Assembly (NCBI GenBank): GCA_944380295.1
Contig: CALWHE010000005.1
Span: 28,590 to 92,589, forward strand
DNA length: 64,000 bases
Direction: 5' to 3'
From: an uncultured Christensenellaceae bacterium
GTDB taxonomy: Bacteria; Bacillota; Clostridia; Christensenellales; UBA3700
Part shown: piece after piece, positions 26,037 to 34,745 of the stretch
How the letters are laid out: each line of letters opens with the position of its first letter
Position numbering within the stretch: the first letter of the stretch is position 1
Translations under genes and position numbers: made by a program
Notes under the pieces: generated by a model
Seen by the model: the letters and a program-made list of their open reading frames with translations, nothing else
The model's database searches: none
What the model was told of the DNA's origin: nothing

Positions 26037-27538
26037 GAATCAGAAAATTGGTTGCGGTCGCGTTGGCGGCTCTGGCACTCGTTATGACGTTCGTCGCGTG
26101 CGGCGACAAGGAAAACGAAAAGGATCTGTCTGCGTCGGTATTTCCCGTCTCGTCCTATAACGATACGGTCGGGGTGACGATGGGCGACGTGATGCCGTTT
26201 TACGACGACGGCGTTATGAACATCTACCATCTGCAGAACAGCAGGGGAACTCTCAGCACGTATTATCATCCTATATCGAGGCTGACGACTACCGATTTTC
26301 TGCATTATACCGACGAGGGAATAGCGATCCCGTTTGAGGAAAATTACAAATCTCCCGACGCGGCGATAGGCACGGGCTCTTTTATCAAGGACGAAAACGG
26401 AGTATATCATTGCTTCTATACCGGGCATAACGCGGAGGAGAATACGGGTCTGCCGTATTTCGAAGTGGTCAGGCACGCGGTCAGCAAGGATCAGGAAACA
26501 TGGACCAAGGTCGAAGATTTCAATCTTTACGGTTACAGCAACGACTTCAGAGATCCTTACGTGTATTACGACTCGTACGACGCGTGCTATTATATGCTCG
26601 TGACTACCAACGAGGGTGGAAGAGGAGTTATAAAGAGGTATTCGTCGACCTCTCTCGACGCTGTCGACGACGAGTGGATCGACCGCGGGGTGTTCTTTGC
26701 TAATGACGACGGCACCTACAACATGGAGTGTCCGTCCTACGTGGAGTACAACGGATATTGGTATCTTGCATACAGCGAGCAGGGAGAGAACAGGGTGACT
26801 CATTACAGATACCGCACGGAGAGGAACGGAGAGTGGAAGAAATTCGAGCGCGACAGCATAGACGCCAGCGGTTTTTACGCAGGAAGGCTTGAAAAGGCGG
26901 GCGACGATCTGTATGCGTTCGCCTGGTGCGCGACGCTGACCGGCGGCGCGGTCGGCGAGTTCGACTGGGGCGGCAATCTCGTCACTCATCAGATATTGCA
27001 GAAATCGAACGGAGAGCTTTGCGCCGTGCTCGTGTCGGGCGTGGAAGAAGCCGTGAACTCAGAGAAAGAATACGCATTCGCGGACGGCGGCGAGGCAGGC
27101 GACGTGGCGTTTGACGGGTCGGGATTCGCTTCAAGGGCGGTTTTTGAGATCCCGGAAGGAATCGTCAGAATGAGCTTCGACGTTACCGTGAACGGTTACG
27201 GCGGCAATTTCGGTTTGACTTTCAGTCTGAAGAAGGGGCTCAACGACAGGCTCGGCGAAGCCGTTGTGGCGTTCGATCCCGCCGGCAATAAGCTGACGTG
27301 TTACAACGACGTGTCCAGCATAGTCCGCTACGGCGATCCGCTCGCCAACGTGGACTTCGTCTATATGCAAGGCAAAACGTATTCGGTCGACGTGCTGATA
27401 GACGGGGAGGTGCTGACGGTTTATTTCGACGACACCGTCGCCGTCACTGCCCGTTTTGTGAATATGGAAGACAACTATTTTGCGTTCTACTCCAACGGCG
27501 TAAACGTAAAATTCGGAGGTATAAGTTTTTATGAATAA
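26033..27538 (+). CDS. Divergent GH32-like lipoprotein
   Basis: 501 residues with lipobox FVAC (Cys23), so surface-attached. The order of GH32 motifs is kept but the first is highly altered: instead of W-N-D-P-N-G it reads MGDVMPFYDDG with Asp52 at the nucleophile position. FRDP (172-175) and MECPS with Glu232 are intact. It may be an active exo-fructosidase or levanase of an unusual subgroup, or a binding-only relative. It overlaps the fructokinase gene by 8 nt. The GH-J clan fold is likely; activity is uncertain. Confidence 0.75.
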   Translation: MRIRKLVAVALAALALVMTFVACGDKENEKDLSASVFPVSSYNDTVGVTMGDVMPFYDDGVMNIYHLQNSRGTLSTYYHPISRLTTTDFLHYTDEGIAIPFEENYKSPDAAIGTGSFIKDENGVYHCFYTGHNAEENTGLPYFEVVRHAVSKDQETWTKVEDFNLYGYSNDFRDPYVYYDSYDACYYMLVTTNEGGRGVIKRYSSTSLDAVDDEWIDRGVFFANDDGTYNMECPSYVEYNGYWYLAYSEQGENRVTHYRYRTERNGEWKKFERDSIDASGFYAGRLEKAGDDLYAFAWCATLTGGAVGEFDWGGNLVTHQILQKSNGELCAVLVSGVEEAVNSEKEYAFADGGEAGDVAFDGSGFASRAVFEIPEGIVRMSFDVTVNGYGGNFGLTFSLKKGLNDRLGEAVVAFDPAGNKLTCYNDVSSIVRYGDPLANVDFVYMQGKTYSVDVLIDGEVLTVYFDDTVAVTARFVNMEDNYFAFYSNGVNVKFGGISFYE

Positions 27539-28487
27539 AATTTATTGCATGGGAGAATTGCTGATAGATTTTCAGTCTGAGGGCAACGGCTCGCTGAAAG
27601 AAACCGACAGGTTTGTGAAAAAAGCGGGCGGCGCTCCCGCCAACGTATGCGTTCAGGCGAAAAAACTGGGTTGCGACGCCGTCTATCTGACTAAGGTCGG
27701 AGCTGACGGGTTCGGAGATTTTCTCGTCGCAACTCTCGAGAGCGAGGGCGTCGACGTATCTTATATCGGAAGAAGCGCAGATCTCAACACTTCGCTCGCG
27801 TTCGTGAGCATACGCGAGAACGGTGAGAGAGATTTCAGCTTTTACCGCACGATGACCGCCGATCTTTACATAGAGCCAGCCGACTTTGAGGATGTTGAAT
27901 TTTCCAAAGGCGACGTGCTTGAGTTCGGCAGCGTAGCGCTCGCTACGGATACCGCGAGAGACACGCACAGGTATCTTATAGAAAAGGCGGTCAAGGCGGG
28001 CACGCTGAGCTGCTTCGATCCCAATCTCAGGTTTAATCTCTGGAAAGATCCCGAGGAACTGAGAAAGGTCGTGAAAGAGTTTGCGCAATACGCCGACGTC
28101 ATCAAGGTGGGCAAGGACGAGCTTGAATTTATCGTCGGAGACGCCGCTGATCGCGAAAAAGCGCTTTTCGGAGGCAGTCTCAAAGTGCTCGCCGTAACTG
28201 ACGGAAGCAAAGGAGCAGATATAATACTCGCCGACGGTCGCAGGTTTGAATGCACGGGATACAAGGTCAAAGCCGTGGATACGACGGGTGCGGGAGACTC
28301 GTTCTTCGGCGCGCTGATAGCCGGACTTTTCAAGGCGGGTGCGAAACCCGAAAATCTGCTTGAAGATACGATTGATTACGGCAAAATACTCGATTTTGCC
28401 TGTAAATGCGGTGCGTATACCACTACCGGTTACGGCGCGATCCCCTCGATGGGAAACAGAGAAACTGTAGATAAGGCGGTAAGATGA
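27531..28487 (+). CDS. PfkB-family fructokinase
   Basis: 318 residues with the PfkB N-terminal signature (GGAPANVCVQAKKLG, about 32-46) and the C-terminal anion-hole motif DTTGAGDS (250-257) with catalytic base Asp256. It phosphorylates free fructose released by the cytosolic GH32, feeding glycolysis as fructose-6-phosphate. Tight overlap with neighbours places it in the operon. Substrate assigned from context; ribokinase-type relatives share the motifs. Confidence 0.9.
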   Translation: MNKIYCMGELLIDFQSEGNGSLKETDRFVKKAGGAPANVCVQAKKLGCDAVYLTKVGADGFGDFLVATLESEGVDVSYIGRSADLNTSLAFVSIRENGERDFSFYRTMTADLYIEPADFEDVEFSKGDVLEFGSVALATDTARDTHRYLIEKAVKAGTLSCFDPNLRFNLWKDPEELRKVVKEFAQYADVIKVGKDELEFIVGDAADREKALFGGSLKVLAVTDGSKGADIILADGRRFECTGYKVKAVDTTGAGDSFFGALIAGLFKAGAKPENLLEDTIDYGKILDFACKCGAYTTTGYGAIPSMGNRETVDKAVR

Positions 28488-28488
28488 T

Positions 28489-29721
28489 ATGGCAACTGTT
28501 CAACTTGTAAACGTAAATAAAGTATACGACGGCGGCGTTCACGCCGTACACGATTTTTCGATCGACATCGAGGACAAAGAGTTCATCGTTTTCGTCGGTC
28601 CGTCCGGATGCGGCAAGTCCACGACGCTGCGAATGATAGCAGGTCTCGAGGAGATATCTTACGGGGAGTTGTATATCGACGGCAAACTGATGAACAGCGC
28701 TGCGCCAAAAGACAGAGACATAGCGATGGTGTTCCAGTCTTACGCGCTATATCCGCAGATGACGGTTTACGACAATATGGCGTATGCGCTGAAACTCAGG
28801 AAAGTTCCCAAACAGGAGATAGATTCGAGGGTTAGAGCGGCGGCTGACATACTTAAACTCACCCCGTATCTCAACAGGAAGCCGCGCGCATTGTCGGGCG
28901 GTCAGAGACAGAGAGTCGCGCTTGGCAGAGCGATCGTGCGCCGTCCCAAGGTGTTCCTTATGGACGAGCCTCTTTCCAACCTCGACGCAAAACTCAGAGT
29001 AGCGATGAGAAGTGAGATCGTCAGAATCCACAAAGAAGTGGAAGCGACGACAATTTACGTCACGCACGACCAGATCGAGGCAATGACGATGGCGTCACGC
29101 ATTGTCGTCATGAAAAACGGGTTTATCCAGCAGATCGGCGAGCCGAACGAGGTATACAGCCATCCGGCAAATATGTTCGTGGCGGGATTCATAGGCACTC
29201 CCGCAATGAATTTTCTGCACGGTAAATCGGAAAAAGGGTTTTTCTGTATTGACGGTACTGACGAAAAGATCAGACTGACCGAGGAACAGCAAAAACTTCT
29301 CGCCGCCTACGAAAACAAGAGGATAGTTTACGGTATCCGTCCGGAAAATCTTATATATGAAGAGGACGAGAGATTTGCAGATTTCAAGGATATGTCTTTT
29401 TCAATGAAATGCAATATAGTCGAAAGACTCGGCGATACCGTCAACGTGCACGGAACGGTAAAAGACAACGATGTGATTATAAAAATGAACAGCAAATTCG
29501 GTGTTGACGGAAAAACCGAGATAAGAGTCGCCGCCGACAGCGCATATGCGCGCTTCTTCAACGAAAGCACTACAAATGCGATCACACCCGGGCACAATGC
29601 CTATGAGGAAGCCCCGGTAGCTGTATCTCCCGACGAGGAAAAGGTTGTGATCGTCAAAACCGAACCCAAAGGATTTTTGTCAAAACTGACAGACGCCATA
29701 AAAAGCAGATTTAAAAAGTAA
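28489..29721 (+). CDS. ABC transporter ATPase, MsmK/UgpC type
   Basis: 410 residues. Walker A GPSGCGKST (37-45), signature LSGGQRQRVALG near 135 and Walker B FLMDEPLSNLD near 156, followed by the regulatory TOBE/MOP domain typical of sugar importers. The C-terminus has about 40 extra residues, acidic then basic. It is the last gene of the operon, ahead of a terminator. Firmicute CUT1 operons often lack their own ATPase and share a distant MsmK, so its presence here makes this transporter self-sufficient. Confidence 0.93.
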   Translation: MATVQLVNVNKVYDGGVHAVHDFSIDIEDKEFIVFVGPSGCGKSTTLRMIAGLEEISYGELYIDGKLMNSAAPKDRDIAMVFQSYALYPQMTVYDNMAYALKLRKVPKQEIDSRVRAAADILKLTPYLNRKPRALSGGQRQRVALGRAIVRRPKVFLMDEPLSNLDAKLRVAMRSEIVRIHKEVEATTIYVTHDQIEAMTMASRIVVMKNGFIQQIGEPNEVYSHPANMFVAGFIGTPAMNFLHGKSEKGFFCIDGTDEKIRLTEEQQKLLAAYENKRIVYGIRPENLIYEEDERFADFKDMSFSMKCNIVERLGDTVNVHGTVKDNDVIIKMNSKFGVDGKTEIRVAADSAYARFFNESTTNAITPGHNAYEEAPVAVSPDEEKVVIVKTEPKGFLSKLTDAIKSRFKK

Positions 29722-29743
29722 CATACCAACCCAAAATAAAAAA

Positions 29744-29774
29744 GCCCGTGGGAACGCATTTCCGCGGGCTTTTT
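29744..29774 (+). terminator. Terminator of the fructan operon
   Basis: GCCCGTGG (29744-29751) and CCGCGGGC (29762-29769) with one wobble pair, preceded by an A-run and followed by five T. Bases 29775-29943 contain no gene that I can support. Confidence 0.85.
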
Positions 29775-29943
29775 GCACTTAAATGCAATGCGTCATTTAC
29801 ATGACGATTATAAAAATCTGACGGAGCCGGCTGGCTTGCCACGGGAGTTTCGCCATGCGACGAAAACCGCGGCATCGCAACGGTATCGGTACCGCCGCGC
29901 CGAACCCGTTATAAATAACGGGGTCGACGACCACTTATCCCAC

Positions 29944-29985
29944 AAAAAAAAGAAACCAAAACCGACAGTTTCGATTTTGGTTTCT
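29944..29985 (-). terminator. Terminator of the tRNA-Ala gene
   Basis: Read leftward, AGAAACCAAAA (29985-29975) pairs with TTTTGGTTTCT (29961-29951) and is followed by a run of T (29950-29944). Confidence 0.8.
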
Positions 29986-29987
29986 TT

Positions 29988-30063
29988 TGGTGGAGATAAC
30001 GGGACTCGAACCCGTGGCCTATGCGTTGCGAACGCATCGCTCTACCAGCTGAGCCATATCCCC
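29988..30063 (-). tRNA. tRNA-Ala (anticodon CGC)
   Basis: The minus strand folds as a full cloverleaf: acceptor GGGGATA/TATCTCC, D-arm GCTC/GAGC, anticodon stem ATGCG/CGCAT with loop TTCGCAA, T-arm ACGGG/CCCGT with TTCGAGT, and an encoded CCA. The anticodon CGC reads GCG. The acceptor has the G3-U70 wobble that marks alanine identity. It lies exactly between the accessory fructan block and the housekeeping block. Confidence 0.95.
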
Positions 30064-30229
30064 ACGGCACAGACTATTTTAGCACCGAAAAGCCGGCGTG
30101 TCAAACGATATTGCGCGATTGGGGCAAAAAACCGATAAAATGTTGAGCGCGGCGGGGAGGTTTTCGTCTTAAAAAATGTATAACATTTGTAAATTACTTG
30201 ATTTGCCCCTTTATTTGGCAAAAAATATG

Positions 30230-30238
30230 TGCTATAAT
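30230..30238 (+). promoter_or_regulatory. Extended -10 promoter of hpf
   Basis: TGC followed by TATAAT (30233-30238), about 44 bp before ATG 30282; no convincing -35 hexamer. Confidence 0.6.
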
Positions 30239-30281
30239 GTTATCAACAAGAGGGGAAACCTCAAACAAGGAGGCTCTGATC

Positions 30282-30809
30282 ATGAAACTTGAAATCATTT
30301 CCAGAAATTACAAAGTGTCCGACCATCTCAAAAGCGTTATTGCGGATAAAGTGGAAAAATTTGCCCGTTATTTCGAAGACGACGCCGTGATGAAAGTATC
30401 GCTCAAACAGATAGGCAAGGACAAATACGGCATGGAAATAACCGTGTTCTTTTCCGGCAACAACATTGTGCGCAGCGAAGTCATCTCCGACAACATGTAT
30501 AACAACATAGACGTGGCGCTGCCCAAGATAGAGGGACAGATACGCAAATATCGCACCAAATTGGGTAAAAAGATCAAGCAGTCCGCCATAGACGAAATGG
30601 CTCCGGCGGAAAAGGCGGAGATCCCGTCCGACAAGGTGGTGCGCAAAAAGAACTTTGCCCTGCACAAGATGAGCGTGAGCGAAGCCATTGCGGAAATGGA
30701 TCTGGTGGATCACACCTTTTATGTGTTCCTCAATGAAGAAAACGGCATGGTCAACGTGGTTTATCGCAGAGAAGACGGAGGCTGCGGTCTTATCGACCTC
30801 GTATATTAA
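30282..30809 (+). CDS. hpf: Ribosome hibernation promoting factor, long form
   Basis: 175 residues. The N-terminal 100 residues are the S30AE/HPF ribosome-binding domain (MKLEIISRNYKVSDHL...). After a linker comes the C-terminal dimerisation domain (KMSVSEAIAEMDLVDHTFYVF, NVVYRREDGGCGLI) found only in long HPF, which drives 100S ribosome formation in stationary phase. Start 30282 follows AGGAGG; the longer frame upstream lacks family similarity. It has its own promoter and a terminator at 30836. Confidence 0.95.
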   Translation: MKLEIISRNYKVSDHLKSVIADKVEKFARYFEDDAVMKVSLKQIGKDKYGMEITVFFSGNNIVRSEVISDNMYNNIDVALPKIEGQIRKYRTKLGKKIKQSAIDEMAPAEKAEIPSDKVVRKKNFALHKMSVSEAIAEMDLVDHTFYVFLNEENGMVNVVYRREDGGCGLIDLVY

Positions 30810-30835
30810 GAGAAAAGCAAAGCAAAAAACAAGAG

Positions 30836-30860
30836 GGTCCGCGGTAACGCGGACCTTTTT
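30836..30860 (+). terminator. Terminator of hpf
   Basis: GGTCCGCG (30836-30843) and CGCGGACC (30848-30855) followed by five T. The following stretch to 31243 shows no gene or known RNA that I can support. Confidence 0.9.
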
Positions 30861-31243
30861 GCCGTCACGGACGGCCGTGGCAGTCCAAAGGCGGAACAGG
30901 ATGGCGGAGAGCGTAAAGCGCGGAAGATATAAACGACAGGCAAGAATACGAATAAGGCAGACGGGATATTTTGCAAATCGGAGATGAAAAAGACAGCCGA
31001 CGTGAAGAAAAGACAAACGCGGAAGCCGTTTTGATACCATACAAAATGTAAAGAAGCGGACAAGACGGGCGCGGTTAGGCGCAAAGCGCCGCGCCGAGTC
31101 ATTGGTCGGCGCGTGCCAAACCCCGAAGCGACGCAAGAAAAGGGCAAGTGCCGTTTGCGGGAATAACGGCGGCACGGGCATGTGTTCGAGTGCGGCTGAG
31201 CGCCGTTTATCAAAATATTACACAACATATAAGGCGTTGAGTG

Positions 31244-31272
31244 TTTACTTTTTACGTTTGTTATGCTATACT
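31244..31272 (+). promoter_or_regulatory. Promoter of trpS
   Basis: TTTACT (31244-31249), 17-bp spacer, TATACT (31267-31272), the latter preceded by TGC (extended -10). Confidence 0.7.
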
Positions 31273-31304
31273 TTGTATACTGCATGAACAATACGGGCGG
31301 AAAT

Positions 31305-32306
31305 ATGGAGAAAAAAGTTATTTACAGCGCCGTTCAACCCACCAGTCAGCTTACCTTGGGCAATTATCTGGGAGCGGTGAACAACTGGCTCAAAATACAG
31401 GACGACGAGCAAAACGATTGCATTTTTGCGGTGGCGGATCTGCATTCGCTCACCATTCGGCGCGCGCCGGAAGAGGTGGAGAGCAGAACGCTTTCGCTGT
31501 TGGCGCAATTTTTGGCGTTCGGTCTGGACGAAAAAAAGAACGTCATCTATGTGCAGTCGCATGTTGCCGCGCACACGCGCCTTGCTTGGATCCTGAATTG
31601 CTATACATATGTGGGCGAAATGGCGCGCATGACGCAATTCAAGGATAAATCCGCCAAACATGCAGATAACGTGAATATGGGGTTGATGGATTATCCCGTG
31701 CTGATGGCGGCGGACATTTTGCTTTACGACACGAATTTGGTGCCGGTGGGCGTGGACCAGTTGCAGCATTTGGAGATCACGCGCGACATAGCCATTCGCT
31801 TCAACAACATTTACGGAGAGACCTTCAAGGTGCCGGAGGCGCTGTTGGGCAGGGCGGGAGCCAAGATAATGAGCCTTTCCGATCCGCTTGCCAAGATGAG
31901 CAAGTCCGATCCCAATCCCATGGGCAGGATAAACGTGTTGGACAGCGAAGCGGACATCGTGAAAAAATTCAAGCGCGCCGTGACTGATAGCGAGGCGGTG
32001 ATAGCTTACGATCCGGAGAAAAAGCCGGGCGTATCCAACCTGCTCACCATATTGGCGGCGGTGGAAGGCGTCACGCCGGAGCAAGCCGCGGCGGAGTGCG
32101 AGGGAATGATGTATGGGCACCTCAAACTGCGCGTGGCGGACGCGGTGGCGGCGATGCTCAAACCGGTGCGGGAAAATTATGCCGCGCTGATGGGCGACAA
32201 GGCTTATTTGCTGGATATGGCGCGCCGCGGAGCGGAAAAGGCGGCTGCGCGCGCGGACAAAACGCTAGCGCGGGCGAGCAAAGCGGTGGGGCTTTTGGTG
32301 GACTGA
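31305..32306 (+). CDS. trpS: Tryptophanyl-tRNA synthetase
   Basis: 333 residues, the normal size of bacterial TrpRS. The class I signatures are present: TLGN (17-20, the HIGH equivalent) and KMSKS (197-201). It charges tRNA-Trp. Start 31305 was chosen over the in-frame codons at 31263-31285 because MEKKVIYSAVQPTSQLTLGN matches the family N-terminus. No T-box leader was found upstream. Its stop shares one base with the DUF5685 start (TGATG), so the next genes are probably in the same transcript. Confidence 0.96.
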   Translation: MEKKVIYSAVQPTSQLTLGNYLGAVNNWLKIQDDEQNDCIFAVADLHSLTIRRAPEEVESRTLSLLAQFLAFGLDEKKNVIYVQSHVAAHTRLAWILNCYTYVGEMARMTQFKDKSAKHADNVNMGLMDYPVLMAADILLYDTNLVPVGVDQLQHLEITRDIAIRFNNIYGETFKVPEALLGRAGAKIMSLSDPLAKMSKSDPNPMGRINVLDSEADIVKKFKRAVTDSEAVIAYDPEKKPGVSNLLTILAAVEGVTPEQAAAECEGMMYGHLKLRVADAVAAMLKPVRENYAALMGDKAYLLDMARRGAEKAAARADKTLARASKAVGLLVD

Positions 32307-33196
32307 TGTTCGGATACGTCCTCATAGACAAACCGGATATGTTCGTAAAGGACTTTGCCATGTATCGCGCTTTTTATTGCGGATATTGCAAGAGCGTGGG
32401 CAAAAAGTGTTCGCAGATCATGCGTTTCACCACCAATTACGACATCACCTTTCTGGATCTTCTGCTACACAGCGTATACGGCAGAGAAAAACAGCTTGAC
32501 AACCAGGTGTGCGTGCTCAATCCGCTGCGCAAAAAGACCATAGGTCTGCGCGACGAGCTGACCGACAGATGCATAGACGCCAACAATATCCTGCTGCATT
32601 ACAAGCTGCGCGATGATATTTTGGACAAAAGCGGCGCGGGCAGGGGATTTATCGACAAAGTCGTCTTGCGCCGCCATTATAAAAAGGCGTGCAAAAACCT
32701 GCCGCAGAGCGACAGATCGTGCGCGGAAAATTACGAGCGTCTGCGCAAACTGGAAAAGGAAAATTGCGCCGAACTTGACGCGGCGGCAGACCCCTTTGCC
32801 TGCATGATGCGCGACATCGGAGAGGAAGTTTTTGCGGAAAAATATACGCCGGCGATAGGCGATCTGCTCTATAACATCGGCAGATGGGTGTATCTGACAG
32901 ACGCGATGGACGATCTGGAAAAGGACGCCAAAAGCAAGAATTACAATCCGTTTTTGGCGGGATACGCCTTTGAGGGCAGAGAAAAATTCATCGCCGACAA
33001 AAAAGAGGAACTGGATTTCATCTTTGCCGCAAGTCAAAAGGCGATCATGGAAGCGTTCGACAAGATAACCACGCCGCTTTACGAAGGCGTGCTGACCAAT
33101 ATAATATGGTACGGGTTACCCGCTGCCACCAAAACGATCATCGGAGGAAACAAGATTGCAAAAAAGTCCTTATTCAATTCTGGGATTGAAAGATGA
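32306..33196 (+). CDS. DUF5685-family protein
   Basis: 296 residues. The opening FGYVLIDKPD...AFYCGYCKSVGKKC, the central TTNYDITFLDLLLHSVY and WVYLTDAMDDLEKDAKSKNYNPF are recognisable features of this uncharacterised Firmicutes family. It is mostly helical and soluble, with a conserved CxxC near the N-terminus that could bind metal. It is coupled to trpS upstream (1-nt overlap) and to the J-domain-like gene downstream (41-nt overlap); the latter pairing recurs in Clostridia. Function unknown. Confidence 0.75.
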   Translation: MFGYVLIDKPDMFVKDFAMYRAFYCGYCKSVGKKCSQIMRFTTNYDITFLDLLLHSVYGREKQLDNQVCVLNPLRKKTIGLRDELTDRCIDANNILLHYKLRDDILDKSGAGRGFIDKVVLRRHYKKACKNLPQSDRSCAENYERLRKLEKENCAELDAAADPFACMMRDIGEEVFAEKYTPAIGDLLYNIGRWVYLTDAMDDLEKDAKSKNYNPFLAGYAFEGREKFIADKKEELDFIFAASQKAIMEAFDKITTPLYEGVLTNIIWYGLPAATKTIIGGNKIAKKSLFNSGIER

Positions 33197-33782
33197 CGCC
33201 ACTCAGGAGCAGATAGACAACGCCTATTACGACCTCAAACAGCAATATGAAGCCAAGCTGTTCGAAGAGGGCGAAGTGGGCATGACTGCGTCCAAGAAAC
33301 TCGCCGAGCTGGAGCGCGCTTACAACGACTGTTTGGAAGATCTGAACAAGCGCGTGACATACGATAATTACGGCGGCACATACGGCATGGTGGAGCAGCT
33401 CATCAAAGAGGGCAAGATAAACGAAGCGCAAAAGCAGTTGGACGCCATAGAACCGCGCGACGCGGAGTGGCACTATATGCAGGCGGTGATTTATTACAAG
33501 CGTAATTGGCACATAGAGAGCAAAAAGCAGCTTGAACTTGCCGTGGCGCTCGACCCGGGCAACAATAAGTATCAAACCACGCTGCAAAGGCTCACGGAAT
33601 CCATCAACAATGCCGGCGCGCAGCAGGACGCGCAGGGGCAGCGCGGCGGATACGCCCGCCCGGACGCCAGAGCGGCGGGAAGCGCGGCAACGGCAAACGC
33701 CTGCTGCAACACGTGCAGCACGCTTATCTGCTGCGACTGCCTGTGCGAATGCTGCGGCGGAGATCTGATCCCCTGCTGCTGA
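33156..33782 (+). CDS. J-domain-like / TPR protein with Cys-rich tail
   Basis: 208 residues starting at TTG 33156, which is supported by GGAGG at 33143-33147. The N-terminus (YSILGLKDDATQEQIDNAYYDL) resembles a J domain, but the HPD tripeptide needed to stimulate DnaK is absent. The middle has a TPR-like helix pair (AEWHYMQAVIYYKRNWHIESKKQLELAVALDP). The last 30 residues are extremely Cys-rich (CCNTCSTLICCDCLCECCGG...CC), probably a metal site. It overlaps the DUF5685 gene and likely works with it. Confidence 0.75.
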   Translation: MQKSPYSILGLKDDATQEQIDNAYYDLKQQYEAKLFEEGEVGMTASKKLAELERAYNDCLEDLNKRVTYDNYGGTYGMVEQLIKEGKINEAQKQLDAIEPRDAEWHYMQAVIYYKRNWHIESKKQLELAVALDPGNNKYQTTLQRLTESINNAGAQQDAQGQRGGYARPDARAAGSAATANACCNTCSTLICCDCLCECCGGDLIPCC

Positions 33783-33785
33783 GTC

Positions 33786-34343
33786 ATGAAGCGGCGTTAT
33801 TCATATGAAATAGCGCTTTCGGCGATCGCCGCGGCAATAGCGATCCTGGCGGTGGTGGCGCAGGCTTATGTGGACGTTCTGACCATTGCGTTCAATGTGA
33901 TAGCCGCCCTAGCGATCGCTATACCGCTCACAAAGGATATGTGGAAGGGCGCGCTCATGGCGTTTGCGGTCACAAGCATAGTATCCTTTTTCATAGTCAA
34001 TCTGTATGCGTTGCCCTTCATCATGATGTTCGGCTCTTACGCCATCATCGCCTGGGCGCTCGACTTCAAATTATACAAAGCGGAAAAGCTGCCCAAGGCG
34101 TTGAAAATAACGCTCATCACGGTGATCAAGATAGGGTATTACGCGCTGATGTTCTGGGGCTGTTACAAGCTGATGGAAGAGCTGTTCTTCGGCGGCACCA
34201 TCAACTTTTTCGGCACGCAATACGACGTATCTTTTTACGTTATCTGGGGCATATGTTTTGCGGTTTTTTGCGTTTACGACCCCTTTATGCGCTGGGTGTT
34301 CAAAAACGAATGTATCCTGGTGAGCAGGATAGTGAAAAAATAA
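33786..34343 (+). CDS. Integral membrane protein, unknown function
   Basis: 185 residues with five or so hydrophobic helices and a short charged C-terminus (VSRIVKK). It follows the J-like gene by 3 bp, so is probably the last gene of the trpS-DUF5685 transcript, which ends at the terminator 34374-34414. I do not recognise the family. Possibly the membrane partner of the preceding two proteins. Confidence 0.75.
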   Translation: MKRRYSYEIALSAIAAAIAILAVVAQAYVDVLTIAFNVIAALAIAIPLTKDMWKGALMAFAVTSIVSFFIVNLYALPFIMMFGSYAIIAWALDFKLYKAEKLPKALKITLITVIKIGYYALMFWGCYKLMEELFFGGTINFFGTQYDVSFYVIWGICFAVFCVYDPFMRWVFKNECILVSRIVKK

Positions 34344-34373
34344 GGCGGAGCTTTGAAAGTTTGCCCGTGCGGC

Positions 34374-34414
34374 AAGGGCGCGCTCGCGTAAGGCAAACGC
34401 GGGCGCGCCTTTTT
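34374..34414 (+). terminator. Intrinsic terminator
   Basis: A long GC stem (34374-34389 with 34397-34411, one bulge and one mismatch) followed by TTTTT. Confidence 0.8.
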
Positions 34415-34475
34415 CCGCGGCGCCGCGCACAGAGCGCAGCGTTTTATGCGGCGCAAGTGCAAAACGCCGCGCTCG

Positions 34476-34658
34476 TCACGACTGCGCGCAGGTGAAGGTG
34501 AGGGGCGTGAATCTTTCGCCCACGCAGGAAGAAAAGAGCATGCAGCACAGCGCCAGACTGAGCGGATCGCAGGAATTGGGGCGGGAGCGCTCGTCGCTCA
34601 TGCAGGTGCCCGTGCCCAGCGCCATCAGCAGTAAAACAGCAAACAGAGAATTATTCAT
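34476..34658 (-). CDS. Small Cys-containing hydrophobic peptide (60 aa), tentative
   Basis: ATG 34658 is preceded on the minus strand by AGAGGA at suitable distance and, further up, by TA-rich -10-like sequence. The product begins with a hydrophobic helix (SLFAVLLLMALG) and then has six cysteines in 60 residues. It could be a small exported or membrane peptide. No homologue recognised; the evidence is start context and composition only. Confidence 0.4.
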   Translation of the reverse strand: MNNSLFAVLLLMALGTGTCMSDERSRPNSCDPLSLALCCMLFSSCVGERFTPLTFTCAQS

Positions 34659-34733
34659 ACGCAAAGTCCTCTTTTTTGGCAAAATATCCCTTTTTTATAC
34701 ATTATGCGCCGCGCCTTGCCGGCGTGAGCGCCT

Positions 34734-34739
34734 TATAAT
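34734..34739 (+). promoter_or_regulatory. -10 box of the arsR-like gene (leaderless type)
   Basis: TATAAT ends six bases before ATG 34746. No -35 at correct spacing, and no SD. Confidence 0.5.
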
Positions 34740-34745
34740 ATAGCT

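Noticed and set aside
30862..31304. T-box leader before trpS
   Set aside because: No specifier-loop structure and no TGGNACCGCG-type antiterminator sequence; the hairpin at 30836 belongs to hpf.
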